This document shows, one piece after another, positions 52,292 to 60,504 of a stretch of 64,000 bases of DNA. The position numbers were made by a program, and so were the translations under genes. The notes beneath the pieces are model-generated. The model ran no database searches. It was not told the DNA's origin and worked only from the letters and a program-made list of their open reading frames with translations. Numbering within the stretch: the stretch's first letter is position 1; each line of letters opens with the position of its first letter. Source of the stretch: Streptomyces sp. DSM 110735. GTDB lineage: Bacteria > Actinomycetota > Actinomycetes > Streptomycetales > Streptomycetaceae. The stretch is from contig NZ_JACYHF010000003.1 of assembly GCF_016482685.1 (NCBI RefSeq), positions 372,001 to 436,000 of the forward strand, given 5' to 3'.

Positions 52292-53911
52292 TCAGCCGGT
52301 GAAACGGTCGGCGTCGGCGGTCTTCCAGTCGGCCGCCCACGCGGCTGGGGGCTGGGCGGTCAGCTCGCCGGGGGCGAGCCAGTCGTAGAGCCCGGCGTAG
52401 GAGCTGAAGTCGCCGTAGGGCGTGTCACGGCGGCGCAGCATCTCCGGGCGCAGGTCCCGGGGGTCGCTCACGCCCATCGCGGCCATGATCTGCTGGGCGC
52501 TGCGGACGGTCGCCTCCTGGTAGCGGCGGACCCGCTCGGACTTGTCGGTGACGTCCAGGGCGCGGGCGCGGCGCGGGTCCTGGGTGGTGACGCCGGTGGG
52601 GCAGCGGTTGGTGTGGCAGCGCTGGGCCTGGATGCAGCCGACGGCGAACATCATGCTGCGGGCCGCGTTGGTGTAGTCGGCACCCATGAGGAGCCGCTTG
52701 ACGATGTCCGATCCGGTGGCGACCTTTCCGCTGGCGCCGACCCGGATACGGTCGCGCAGTCCGGCGCCGGTCAGGGCGTTGTGGACGGTGATCAGCCCCT
52801 CGGTGAGCGGCATCCCGAGGTGGTCGGCGAACTCCAGCGGCGCCGCGCCCGTACCGCCCTCGGCGCCGTCCACCACGATGAAGTCGGGGGTGACGCCCTC
52901 GGCCAGCATCGCCTTGCACACGGCGAGGAACTGGGCCCGCGAGCCCGGGCAGAGCTTGAACCCGACGGGCTTGCCGCCCGCGAGGTCGCGCATCCTGGCC
53001 AGGAAGCCGACCAGCTCGCGCGGGGTGTGGAACGCGCGGTGGTACGGCGGTGAGATCACCGTCTCCCCCCGCGGCACCCCGCGCACCTTCGCTATCTCGG
53101 CGTTGACCTTGCCGCCGGGCAGGACGCCGCCGATGCCCGGCTTGGCGCCCTGGGACAGCTTGAGCGAGACGCACTTGACGGAGGGGTGGGCGGCCTTCTC
53201 CCGGAACTGCTCGGCGTCGAAGCCGCCGTCCTCGGTACGGCAGCCGAAGTACCCCGTGCCGATCTCCCACACAAGGTCGCCGCCGGGGCGCAGGTGGTAC
53301 TCGGAGAGTCCGCCCTCGCCGGTGTCGTGCGCGAAACCCCCGCGCGCGGCACCGGTGTTGAGGGCGAGGACCGCGTTGGCGGAGAGCGAGCCGAAGCTCA
53401 TCGCGGAGACGTTGAGCAGCGCCATGTCGTACGGCTGGGCGCAGTCGGGTCCGCCGATCCTGACCCTGGGCGGTGTGTCCGGGGTGTCGACGGGCGCCAT
53501 CGACGGCACCAGGAACTCGTATCCCCGCGCATACATGTCCCGTTCGCTGCCGAAGGGTTCCTCGGCGTCGATGCCCTTCGCCCGCTCGTACACGATGTTG
53601 CGGGTGTCACGGTCGTAGGGGCGTCCGTCGAAGTTCCGCTCGACGAAGTACTGCTGGAGTTCCGGGCGGATCGCTTCGAGGAGATAGCGGGCGTGCCCGA
53701 CGACGGGGTAGTTGCGCAAGACCGTGTGACGGCGCTGGAGGAGGTCGTAACCACCCAGCACGCCGACGGCACCCAGAAAGCCCGCCGCGAGCCACCACCA
53801 CGGGGAGGCGAGCACGGCGGCGGACGCCGCGGTCGCGGCACCGATCAGAAGGAGACCCACGGCTCCGAAACGCACCATGCTCTCCCCGATAACCCCTATC
53901 GGGGCTCTCAT
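52292..53911 (-). CDS. FMN-binding glutamate synthase family protein
   Basis: A 539-residue protein: a membrane segment at the N-terminus (VRFGAVGLLLIGAATAASAA, VLASPWWWLAAGFLGAVGVL) then the glutamate synthase central/FMN domain (SAMSFGSLSANAVLALNTGA, VKCVSLKLSQGAKPGIGGVL, DGAEGGTGAAPLEFADHLGM, the Cys cluster CIQAQRCHTNRCPTG for a 3Fe-4S centre). It lacks the amidotransferase and GXGXG parts, so the real substrate is unknown. The start may be ATG 53911 or 53878. Confidence 0.88.
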   Translation of the reverse strand: MRAPIGVIGESMVRFGAVGLLLIGAATAASAAVLASPWWWLAAGFLGAVGVLGGYDLLQRRHTVLRNYPVVGHARYLLEAIRPELQQYFVERNFDGRPYDRDTRNIVYERAKGIDAEEPFGSERDMYARGYEFLVPSMAPVDTPDTPPRVRIGGPDCAQPYDMALLNVSAMSFGSLSANAVLALNTGAARGGFAHDTGEGGLSEYHLRPGGDLVWEIGTGYFGCRTEDGGFDAEQFREKAAHPSVKCVSLKLSQGAKPGIGGVLPGGKVNAEIAKVRGVPRGETVISPPYHRAFHTPRELVGFLARMRDLAGGKPVGFKLCPGSRAQFLAVCKAMLAEGVTPDFIVVDGAEGGTGAAPLEFADHLGMPLTEGLITVHNALTGAGLRDRIRVGASGKVATGSDIVKRLLMGADYTNAARSMMFAVGCIQAQRCHTNRCPTGVTTQDPRRARALDVTDKSERVRRYQEATVRSAQQIMAAMGVSDPRDLRPEMLRRRDTPYGDFSSYAGLYDWLAPGELTAQPPAAWAADWKTADADRFTG

Positions 53912-53983
53912 GCCGCCACCGGGCAGAACACCGCTCTTCGACGGGCTGCGACCGGTCCCGGCCGACCGCCCACCGACCTCCGA

Positions 53984-54011
53984 TTGACATGCAGGCAAAT
54001 GCCTGCATGAT
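53984..54011 (+). promoter_or_regulatory. Promoter and palindromic operator of the ArsR-SRPBCC gene
   Basis: TTGACA (53984-53989), 16 nt, CATGAT (54006-54011). A perfect palindrome with 9-bp arms, ATGCAGGCA-AA-TGCCTGCAT (53989-54008), fills the spacer. Transcription should start near the GTG at 54019, so the mRNA is probably leaderless. Confidence 0.65.
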
Positions 54012-54018
54012 TGAGGGT

Positions 54019-54798
54019 GTGAGCAGCGAGATGGACCGGGTCTTCAAGGCCCTGGCCGATCCGACCAGGCGGTTCGTGCTGGACACGCTGCGCGAGAACA
54101 ACGGCCGGACGCTGGGCGAGCTGTGCGAGAGCGTGCAGATGACCCGGCAGTCACTGACCCAGCACCTCGGGGTGCTGGAGGCAGCCCGTCTCGTCAGCAC
54201 CGTCCGCAAGGGCCGCGAGAAGTTGCACTACCTCAACCCCGTGCCGCTCCACGAGATCCAGGAGCGGTGGATCAGCGCCTTCGACCGGCCACGGCTGGAC
54301 GCGCTGAGCGCACTGAAACAGAAAGCGGAGTCCGCCATGAGCGCCGAGAACGAACCGCGCCCCGAGTTCGTCCACACCACCTACATCGCCGCCACCCCGG
54401 AAAAGGTCTGGGAGTGCCTCATGGACCCCGAGGCGACGGCGGCGTACTGGTTCCACCACAACGTCTCCGACTGGCAGCCCGGCTCCCCCTGGGCGCACCG
54501 CCGCCTCGACGAGTCCGGCATCGACGACGTCGTCGGCACCGTGGTGGAGATCGAGGCGCCGCGCCGCCTGGTGCTGACCTGGGCGGGCCCGGACGAGGAG
54601 CGTCCCGACGGCCCGTCCCGGGTGACCTTCGAGCTCAAGCCGTACGGCGACACCGTCCAGCTCACCGTGACCCACGTCAACCTGCGCGACGAGAAGGAGC
54701 TGCGCCAGATCTCGGGCGGCTGGAGCTTCGTCCTGTCCAGCCTCAAGTCGTACGCCGAGACGGGCAAGGCGCTGCCGCTCCCGGCCTGGGGCGCCTGA
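54019..54798 (+). CDS. ArsR-type HTH fused to SRPBCC (AHSA1) domain
   Basis: A 259-residue fusion. Residues 1-90: ArsR/SmtB winged helix (MDRVFKALADPTRRFVLDTL, RQSLTQHLGVLEAARLVST); no metal-binding Cys pair seen. Residues about 105-259: AHSA1/SRPBCC ligand-binding domain (VHTTYIAATPEKVWECLMDP, GWSFVLSSLKSYAETG). Fusion of separate partners often found as neighbours. A perfect palindrome over the promoter suggests that it represses itself. GTG 54019 chosen; ATG 53989 lies in the operator. Confidence 0.85.
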   Translation: MSSEMDRVFKALADPTRRFVLDTLRENNGRTLGELCESVQMTRQSLTQHLGVLEAARLVSTVRKGREKLHYLNPVPLHEIQERWISAFDRPRLDALSALKQKAESAMSAENEPRPEFVHTTYIAATPEKVWECLMDPEATAAYWFHHNVSDWQPGSPWAHRRLDESGIDDVVGTVVEIEAPRRLVLTWAGPDEERPDGPSRVTFELKPYGDTVQLTVTHVNLRDEKELRQISGGWSFVLSSLKSYAETGKALPLPAWGA

Positions 54799-54832
54799 GC
54801 CCGTCAGGGTACGGCGAGGTGCGCGCCCTCTG

Positions 54833-55369
54833 TCAGCCCTGCTCCGCTCCGGTCAGCGCCTCGGCGATCAGGCGGGTGGCGAAGTCGCGGTCGTCGGTGA
54901 TCCGGTTGATGTGCTCCGCGAGCAGAACGGTCGTCGCCTCCAGGGGGTTCATCTCGGCGTCGGTCCAGCGTCCGTACTGACCGCGCCACAGGTTGGGACT
55001 CAGTCCGGTACCGGCCGCGATGAGCAGTCCCGCCATGGTGGGGACGACCTCGGGGCGGAAGGTCTTGGGCATCATGCGCATCGTGGCGATCAGCGGGACC
55101 ACCACGTACTCGTTGACGTCCTTGTCCTCCGCCTCGCACGCCATCCGCAGCCACTTCATGAACGTGTAGATGAGCGTGCACGTGCCTTCGAGCAGGGCCT
55201 CGAGTCCCGTGGGACCCATGGCCGCCGCGAACCGGTCGAGCAGTTCCTGCTGTTCGGGGTCGGTCCCGGTCCCGCCGTCGTAGATGGCCTGGAGCCGGGA
55301 GTCGACCATCATCAGCGCCGCGCCCACATCGCCGACGGGAGCGCGTGCCGGATCACAGGGTGAGGACAC
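54833..55369 (-). CDS. Hypothetical protein
   Basis: A 178-residue helical protein. GGAGGAG lies 5 bp before the GTG at 55369. The sequence (LGALMMVDSRLQAIY-like start, CTLIYTFMKWLRMACEAEDK, YVVVPLIATMRMMPKTFRPE, EATTVLLAEHINRITDDRDF) has no signal peptide or clear membrane segment. I do not recognise the family. Codon bias is good, so the gene is real. Confidence 0.6.
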   Translation of the reverse strand: MSSPCDPARAPVGDVGAALMMVDSRLQAIYDGGTGTDPEQQELLDRFAAAMGPTGLEALLEGTCTLIYTFMKWLRMACEAEDKDVNEYVVVPLIATMRMMPKTFRPEVVPTMAGLLIAAGTGLSPNLWRGQYGRWTDAEMNPLEATTVLLAEHINRITDDRDFATRLIAEALTGAEQG

Positions 55370-55486
55370 AGGGCTCCTCCTCGTGGGGCCATGGCGGACA
55401 GTGCGTCATGACGCCACGTTAGACCGCCGATCGACCGGGTGGTGGCAGTTGTTCTCGATACCGGCGCTTTTCTTCCTTCGCCCCCC

Positions 55487-56371
55487 TCAGGGCAGCTCCA
55501 CCGGGTAGGGCTGCCCGAAGTCGGCGGAGCGGCTGACCTCCTCCCAGGCGGTGGCTTCCGCCGTCCGGTGGCGGGAGTGCTCCAGCGCCATGGTCGCGGC
55601 GTTCACCCCGAGGGGAAGGTGACCCGGGACCTCGCCGCGGTGGACGGTACGGACGATGATCTCCGCGGCGCGCGCCGGGTCTCCGGCCGCTCCGGCGGTG
55701 TTCTGCCGCACGCGGCGGTTCATCTCGCCGACCGTCGCGTCGTACGCCTCGGGGATGTCGTGCACCGTCATGGACGAGCCCGCCCAGTCGGTGGCGAAGC
55801 CGCTCGGCTCGACGACCATCACCCGCACGCCGAACGGCGCCGTCTCCGCGGCAAGGACCCGGCTGAAGCCGTCGACCGCGAACTTGGCCGCCTGGTAGGA
55901 GGCGATGCCCGGCGAACCGCCGACGCGGCCGCCGATCGAGGAGATCTGCACGACCGTGCCCGAGCCCTGACGGCGCAGAACGGGCAGAGCCGCCTTGGTG
56001 ACGTTGTAGACGCCCCAGAAGTTCGTCTCGAACTGCGCGTGGAAGTCGGCGTCGGAGGAGGTCTCGATCGGGGACACGTTCGCGTATCCCGCGTTGTTCA
56101 CGAGCACGTCGATACGCCCGAAGCGGTCCGGTGCCGCGTCGATCGCGTCGCGCGCCGCCGCCGGATCCGTGACGTCCAGGGCGACAGGGAGGACGCGGTC
56201 GCCGTGCTCGCCGAACGCCCCGGCGAGGACCTCGGGACGGCGTGCGGTGGCCACGACGAGGTCGCCCGCCTCCAGCGCGGCGACCGCCAGGGCGCGGCCG
56301 AGACCGCGGGACGAACCGGTGATGAACCAGACCTTCTGCTGATCGTTCTTACTGCTCACGTGGACGCTCAT
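55487..56371 (-). CDS. SDR family oxidoreductase
   Basis: A 294-residue classical SDR: TGSSRGLGRALAVAAL (NADP-type start), DVTDP, VNNAGYANVS, SSIGG and YQAAK. Resembles the YusZ/retinol-dehydrogenase-like SDRs common next to TetR genes. Divergent from the TetR gene at 56432; the shared 60-bp gap holds a large palindrome that must be the operator. Confidence 0.88.
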   Translation of the reverse strand: MSVHVSSKNDQQKVWFITGSSRGLGRALAVAALEAGDLVVATARRPEVLAGAFGEHGDRVLPVALDVTDPAAARDAIDAAPDRFGRIDVLVNNAGYANVSPIETSSDADFHAQFETNFWGVYNVTKAALPVLRRQGSGTVVQISSIGGRVGGSPGIASYQAAKFAVDGFSRVLAAETAPFGVRVMVVEPSGFATDWAGSSMTVHDIPEAYDATVGEMNRRVRQNTAGAAGDPARAAEIIVRTVHRGEVPGHLPLGVNAATMALEHSRHRTAEATAWEEVSRSADFGQPYPVELP

Positions 56372-56375
56372 GCAC

Positions 56376-56420
56376 TTAGTGAAACACCGTTGCCGTAATA
56401 ACGCAACGTCGTTTCACTAA
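56376..56420. promoter_or_regulatory. 45-bp nested palindrome between SDR and TetR genes
   Basis: Arms TTAGTGAAAC (56376-56385) / GTTTCACTAA (56411-56420) and inner arms GTTGC (56389-56393) / GCAAC (56403-56407), with one common centre at 56398. Typical two-dimer TetR operator size. Confidence 0.75.
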
Positions 56421-56431
56421 ACCCTCCTATC

Positions 56432-57124
56432 ATGGCGTCCATGACTGATCAGGCCGCCTTCCAGCGGGCTCGCAGCGCCCAGGCCAAGCAGGCGCGCGAA
56501 GCCGCGATCCTCGACGCGGCCCGTGCGCTCGGGCGCCGACGCGGCATCCGGGAGGTCACGCTCACCGACATCGCCGCCGAGGTCGGCATGCACAAGTCCG
56601 CGCTGCTGCGGTACTTCGAGACGCGGGAGCAGATCTTCCTCGACCTCACCGCGGAGGGCTGGCGGGAGTGGTCCGCCGCGTTGCGCGCGGAGTTCGGGAA
56701 GCACGAGCGGGCCACACCCCCGACGATCTCCGCCGCCTTCGCCACCACCCTGTCCGAGCGCCCCCTGTTCTGCGACCTGCTCGCACAGGCACCCCTGAAC
56801 CTGGAGCGCAACGTTTCCATCGAGGCGGTACGCCGCTTCAAGCTGGTCACCCTGGAGGAGGTCGCGCTGATCACCGGCGAACTGGACCGCCTGCTCGGCC
56901 TGACCGAACAGCAGGCCGTCGACACGGTCGCCACCGCCACCGGCATGGCCGGAGCCCTGTGGCAGATGTCCACCCCGGGCCCCCGCCTGCGCGACCTCTA
57001 CACAAGCGACCCCCGCCTCACCCACGCCCTCGTCGAGGTGGAACCCCGCCTGCACCGCGTCCTGACCGCGCTGCTCACGGGGTTGGAGGGAGCGGGGCGC
57101 GCACACCGTGTGGTCACCGACTGA
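56432..57124 (+). CDS. TetR/AcrR family regulator
   Basis: A 230-residue TetR protein. HTH: REVTLTDIAAEVGMHKSALL then RYFETREQIFLDL. The C-terminal domain (ERPLFCDLLAQAPLNLERNV) matches a TetR_C group found with SDR genes. No good ribosome binding site before ATG 56432 or 56441, so the transcript may be leaderless. It likely represses the divergent SDR gene and itself. Confidence 0.88.
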   Translation: MASMTDQAAFQRARSAQAKQAREAAILDAARALGRRRGIREVTLTDIAAEVGMHKSALLRYFETREQIFLDLTAEGWREWSAALRAEFGKHERATPPTISAAFATTLSERPLFCDLLAQAPLNLERNVSIEAVRRFKLVTLEEVALITGELDRLLGLTEQQAVDTVATATGMAGALWQMSTPGPRLRDLYTSDPRLTHALVEVEPRLHRVLTALLTGLEGAGRAHRVVTD

Positions 57125-57130
57125 CCCCCA

Positions 57131-57159
57131 AGGGGCCGCGCCCGTCGGACGCGGCCCCT
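57131..57159. terminator. Bidirectional hairpin terminator
   Basis: AGGGGCCGCG / CGCGGCCCCT, 10-bp perfect arms, 9-nt loop, between the TetR stop and the stop of the convergent secreted-protein gene. Confidence 0.7.
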
Positions 57160-57176
57160 GCCGTGGTGCACCTCTG

Positions 57177-57578
57177 CTAGTCGAGCAGCGTGACCGAGTA
57201 GTCCAGCGTGGTCCCGGTGACGGAGTACGTCGCCGTCTGGCCGTTGTCGCAGTACGAGACGTACCGGTTGCCGTAGTTCTTGGTACCGGCGACGGCGTCG
57301 ACGTACGGGCGCAGGTCGGTGCCCTCCGGGAACGACGTGGTCGTCAGGTCGATGGTCCTCGTCTGGTTCACGGGGTACGCGTCGGTCGACGGCGACTGCT
57401 CCCCGGTACGGGTGGTCGCGGCCCAGGAGAGCACGAACCCCGAGTTGTTCACCACCGCGACCTTCTGGACACAGGGCTCCGCCTGCGCGGGCGCGGCCTG
57501 CGCGGTCACCGCCGGGACGGCGGCGAGGGCGACGGCGCCCATCAGCGGCAGCGCGGTCCTGAAGAGCTTGCGGTTCAT
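57177..57578 (-). CDS. Small secreted protein
   Basis: A 133-residue exported protein. Signal peptide MNRKLFRTALPLMGAVALAA...VTAQA cleaves near residue 28. The mature part has two Cys (EPCVQKV, YVSYCDNG) that may form a disulfide and beta-rich sequence (ATYSVTGTTLDYSVTLLD). GAGGGAG before the ATG. Family unknown to me; similar small secreted proteins are frequent in Streptomyces. Confidence 0.7.
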   Translation of the reverse strand: MNRKLFRTALPLMGAVALAAVPAVTAQAAPAQAEPCVQKVAVVNNSGFVLSWAATTRTGEQSPSTDAYPVNQTRTIDLTTTSFPEGTDLRPYVDAVAGTKNYGNRYVSYCDNGQTATYSVTGTTLDYSVTLLD

Positions 57579-57961
57579 CGTTCGACTCCCTCTCGTAGGA
57601 CATCAAGTCCCTTGCTGTGTACGGGACTTGGGATGCGGCGCGAGTACCCGGAGATGTTCCGCAACCACTCCCGCCCTTCGGCCGACGCAGGGAATCGGCC
57701 ATTCGTTCGGATCGGAGGAACGCGGCTGGGTGCGCTGGCGCGTGAGACACGTGTCAAGACTGCTGACCTCCCGCGCGGTCACGCCCGCCGCCGGGGCTCA
57801 TAAGGCGTCACCGGCTGGTCGTGTGATGCCGTCGTACGAGGCACGGATGGATACGGAATGGCCGAATCCGAAGGCGGTCAGGCCGACCGAACGTCTCCTG
57901 GAGACCCCAGTTCAGACAGCCGGTGGCGAGCCCGAAGACGCCGAGGGCCAGCGGCGGATAC
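57579..57961. other. Intergenic region without a recognisable gene
   Basis: About 380 bp upstream of the secreted-protein gene. Codon bias is poor in all frames, and I see no repeat or hairpin. It holds the promoter of that gene and probably decayed sequence. Confidence 0.4.
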
Positions 57962-58084
57962 GCCGTCCGGGCTCGCCAGGTGGGCGATGGTCGCCGCGTT
58001 CTCGGACGCCTCCGCGTAACGGCCCACCGCCGTGAGGCCGGTGATCGCCTCGGCGTTCGGCCCGTCGGGCGCCTGCGGGCCTGC
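57962..58084 (-). pseudogene. Internal fragment of an unidentified gene
   Basis: About 41 codons on the minus strand, reading GPQAPDGPNAEAITGLTAVG then RYAEASENAATIAHLASPDG, with nearly all third positions G or C and no start or stop of its own. The frame breaks on both sides. Typical of a decayed gene; I cannot name the family. Confidence 0.4.
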
Positions 58085-58145
58085 GGACCGTAGACACCGA
58101 GAGCGCCCGCAGGACGAGCGAGCGTCTACTCCGTCACCGTCACCG

Positions 58146-58510
58146 TCACCGCGGCCGGGCTGTATGCGTGGTGCAGCTTTCGATTACTGCGAGTAGGTGC
58201 CGAGTGTCGGTGAGATCCGGCAGGACGTGGTGGGCTCCGGCGGCTGCGAGCTCTTGAGGACTGGTAGTTCCGGAGGCCACCGCCACGCGCACGAGAGCGA
58301 GCCGGTGGGCATCGTCGGACGCGTATCCGCCGCTGGCGAGATCGAGATGCCTGTCCAGGCCCAGCGCCTTGAGCTTGATCTCGGCGCTGCCCTGCAGATT
58401 GCCGGTGACCACGGTCGGTACGGTCTCCGGGGTGCGGGCGACGGCAGCCAGTGCGGCGGGAGCGCCGGGCATGACCCGGCCCGTGCGGACGAGGTCGTTA
58501 CGAGGATCAT
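58146..58510 (-). pseudogene. HAD family hydrolase, twice deleted
   Basis: The remnant opens with a start (ATG 58510, AAGGAG upstream, MILV), then changes frame to NDLVRTGRVMPGAPAALAAV and continues as a normal haloacid-dehalogenase C-terminal half (VVTGNLQGSAEIKLKALGLD, GGYASDDAHRLALVRVA). The N-terminal DxDGT half is missing. A second gap after ALVRVA has removed the GDS..D motif; the end resumes with VASGTTSPQELAAAGAHHVL and PDLTDTRHLL. Without either Asp motif it cannot be a phosphatase. Was probably a phosphoglycolate-phosphatase-like enzyme. Confidence 0.7.
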
Positions 58511-58518
58511 GCGGCGGC

Positions 58519-58641
58519 TCACTCCTTCAGGACGGGGCGGCCGCGGTCGAGGAGACGTCGCGCGGTGACCCAGGCGCGCGTCAGGTCCTGATTCTCTGGT
58601 TGACGGGCCAGGTCACCGCACAGCAATTGGCCTACATCTGA
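58519..58641 (-). pseudogene. 3' end of a gene once upstream of the HAD gene
   Basis: About 40 codons reading QLLCGDLARQPENQDLTRAW then VTARRLLDRGRPVLKE and a stop. The last codons (AAG GAG) serve as the ribosome binding site of the HAD remnant, so the two were an operon. Nothing recognisable remains upstream. Confidence 0.35.
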
Positions 58642-58721
58642 GCACGGGCACCACAAACACACCAGGCAGCCACGGCGGCCCCCCAAACCGCCGTTACGCC
58701 ACGGACGTGACAAAAGAGGGG

Positions 58722-59903
58722 CTACTCGACGCCTGCGGGGTCACACGCTCGCGGGTTGACCCAGAGGTGCTGGAACTGGTTGATGTAGCGGTTGGTGACA
58801 TCTCCGTCGATGACGCGCAGCATCGCGTCATTCGCACGGTAGGCCGAGTTCTCCGTGATGTTGTAGGAGCCGACGAACACGGGCTTGCGCCATTCGCCGG
58901 CGTACCGCGCGTCGATCAGCAGGAGTTTGTTGTGGCTCCAGCCATCACAGTGGACATCACTGGCCGAAATGCCGTAACTACCCGTCAGGACATTGAGGCC
59001 CGCTTCTTTCTGAACAATGATCTTGACGTCGCACCCAAGGCCGCGCAGGCGACGGAGCTCGGCGGCGATCGCACTTGAGTAAGCGCTGCTGTCGAACTCG
59101 CTGGCCTCCATCCAGACGCGGTCGTTCCCGGGCTCGCACGCGGAGACGTTGCCGAGAATGTCGGCGATCCGGTTGGCGCCCGGCTGCGGGTAGAAGTACG
59201 CCTTGGAGAGATCGTTGCTTCCGTCGATCATCCGGTCCGAGTTGGTGCTCCACGTGACGCCGTCATAGGTCCAGCCATGGGCGAAAAGCCGACGCCAGTA
59301 GTTGACGTAGGCGGAGAAGAGGGCGGTGTCGTCACGGCTGATCAACAGGTTCTGAGCATGAGTGGCCTGGGAGTCCTTCAGGTTGCTCGAACTCTGGATG
59401 ACAAGCTTCGTGTCACCCTTCTGGATCAGGAAGAACTTGTTGTGCATCGAGCCGTGACCGGGATCGGCACAGGCGTCAGCGCAACTCTCGACATCTATGC
59501 CGTTGTCGCGGAGATAGGTGATGATCTCCGATTCCGTCGGACCGACCACGACGCGAACGCTCACGCCGCTGCGCTGGGCCCGCACAAGGGAGTCCGCAAT
59601 CGTCTGACCGCCACCGGAGCGGTACCAGTTGTAGAGCGCGACGCGGATGTAGTTCCCCTTCTCACCGGCGGCGGACGCGTCCGCCGTGGCGTCGATCTTG
59701 CCCTTGATCTTGGAAACGAGCAGGAGATCCTGTACTCCGCCCCCGTAGATGAAACAGGTCTCGTAGCGACCGGACGTGGAGACCTCGCAGTCACTGGTCT
59801 CGGCCGAGGCGGGCGGCGCCGAGATCATGGCTGCCAGCAGGGCCAGGATGAACAGCATCGCACTTGTAAGTGAGCGCTGCTTGAAGACGGGTCTGTTGAT
59901 CAT
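58722..59903 (-). CDS. Secreted phospholipase D-like domain protein
   Basis: A 393-residue exported protein with two PLD-like (HKD) domains. Signal: LTSAMLFILALLAAMISAPP, cut near ASA. The second HKD is complete: HNKLLLID...GSYN. The first reads HNKFFLIQ...SSSN: its Asp is Gln and the Gly of GSxN is Ser. It may cleave a phosphodiester (lipid or nucleic acid). GC is lower than its neighbours, a sign of transfer. ATG 59903 chosen: TATCAT lies 6 bp upstream and no ribosome binding site is seen, so the mRNA may be leaderless. Confidence 0.85.
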   Translation of the reverse strand: MINRPVFKQRSLTSAMLFILALLAAMISAPPASAETSDCEVSTSGRYETCFIYGGGVQDLLLVSKIKGKIDATADASAAGEKGNYIRVALYNWYRSGGGQTIADSLVRAQRSGVSVRVVVGPTESEIITYLRDNGIDVESCADACADPGHGSMHNKFFLIQKGDTKLVIQSSSNLKDSQATHAQNLLISRDDTALFSAYVNYWRRLFAHGWTYDGVTWSTNSDRMIDGSNDLSKAYFYPQPGANRIADILGNVSACEPGNDRVWMEASEFDSSAYSSAIAAELRRLRGLGCDVKIIVQKEAGLNVLTGSYGISASDVHCDGWSHNKLLLIDARYAGEWRKPVFVGSYNITENSAYRANDAMLRVIDGDVTNRYINQFQHLWVNPRACDPAGVE

Positions 59904-60175
59904 CGGAGGATGATATGGCATGTACACAACCGTGGGTCAATGCCGTGACAAGCGGATTCGCGGCCTGCGGCCGTCCTCGCTGTCGCGTCGCCACCCGGTC
60001 CAGCCGTTCATCGTCTTCACCGCACCGGCCCTGAGGCGATGCAAAGCGATGTCCATGGATCCCTGCGCGTAAGAACCCATAAGAGCTAGTAACACGATCA
60101 AGGGTGTGCCTTATTGAGGCGTCTCCAGCAGATCCGGTCAAGGATGCTGGTCCCAACTGGTCCCCAAAACGGCCG

Positions 60176-60209
60176 AGGGCCGGTTTCAGATTTCTCTGAA
60201 ACCGGCCCT
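60176..60209. terminator. Strong hairpin beside the tRNA fragment
   Basis: Perfect 14-bp arms AGGGCCGGTTTCAG / CTGAAACCGGCCCT with a 6-nt loop. It lies 20 bp beyond the 3' end of the tRNA-Pro fragment, where the original tRNA terminator would be. Confidence 0.75.
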
Positions 60210-60228
60210 GAGCTGCGACTCTCACAAG

Positions 60229-60271
60229 TCGGGACGACAGGATTTGAACCTGCGACCCCTTGACCCCCAGT
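60229..60271 (-). mobile_element. 3' half of tRNA-Pro(GGG): attachment-site remnant
   Basis: On the minus strand: anticodon loop part ACTGGGGGTC, variable region, T arm GCAGGTTCAAATCCTGT and acceptor strand CGTCCCGA. The 5' half (acceptor, D arm, first anticodon strand) is absent; the sequence changes at 60272. This is the scar left when an element integrates into the 3' end of tRNA-Pro. The element lies on the side of the missing half, to the right. Confidence 0.8.
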
Positions 60272-60288
60272 GATCTGTGTGAGACGAC

Positions 60289-60326
60289 GAAGCCCCGGCT
60301 CGGTGGAGTTCACCGGCCGGGGCTTC
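60289..60326. terminator. Hairpin terminator after the small coupled gene
   Basis: GAAGCCCCGGC / GCCGGGGCTTC, perfect 11-bp arms around a 16-nt loop, 16 bp after the stop of the minus-strand gene at 60343. Confidence 0.7.
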
Positions 60327-60342
60327 GCCGCCCCTGGGGCGG

Positions 60343-60504
60343 TCAGTTCTGCTCGTCGTCCTCGGACTCTCCACCAACAACGGGCGGGCAGGGTTCAGCG
60401 GGGGCCGTACTGATCCGTAGGCACCCGTCCGTGCCGAACAGCTCGATCAACTGCGATAGATGGGCGCGGGCCGCACTGCGGCCGGGGGCCTCTCCCGTCG
60501 TCAC
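60343..60504 (-). CDS. Small protein coupled to the ATP-binding regulator
   Basis: A 53-residue ORF. Its GTG overlaps the stop of the ATP-binding gene (GTGA) and a terminator follows, so it is a real second gene of the unit. Sequence MTTGEAPGRSAARAHLSQLI then ELFGTDGCLRIS and an acidic end GESEDDEQN. No known family. Confidence 0.5.
   Translation of the reverse strand: MTTGEAPGRSAARAHLSQLIELFGTDGCLRISTAPAEPCPPVVGGESEDDEQN

Noticed and set aside
60098..60313. Minus-strand ORF with GSNPVVPT-type sequence
   Set aside because: It translates the tRNA T arm, a well-known false ORF.
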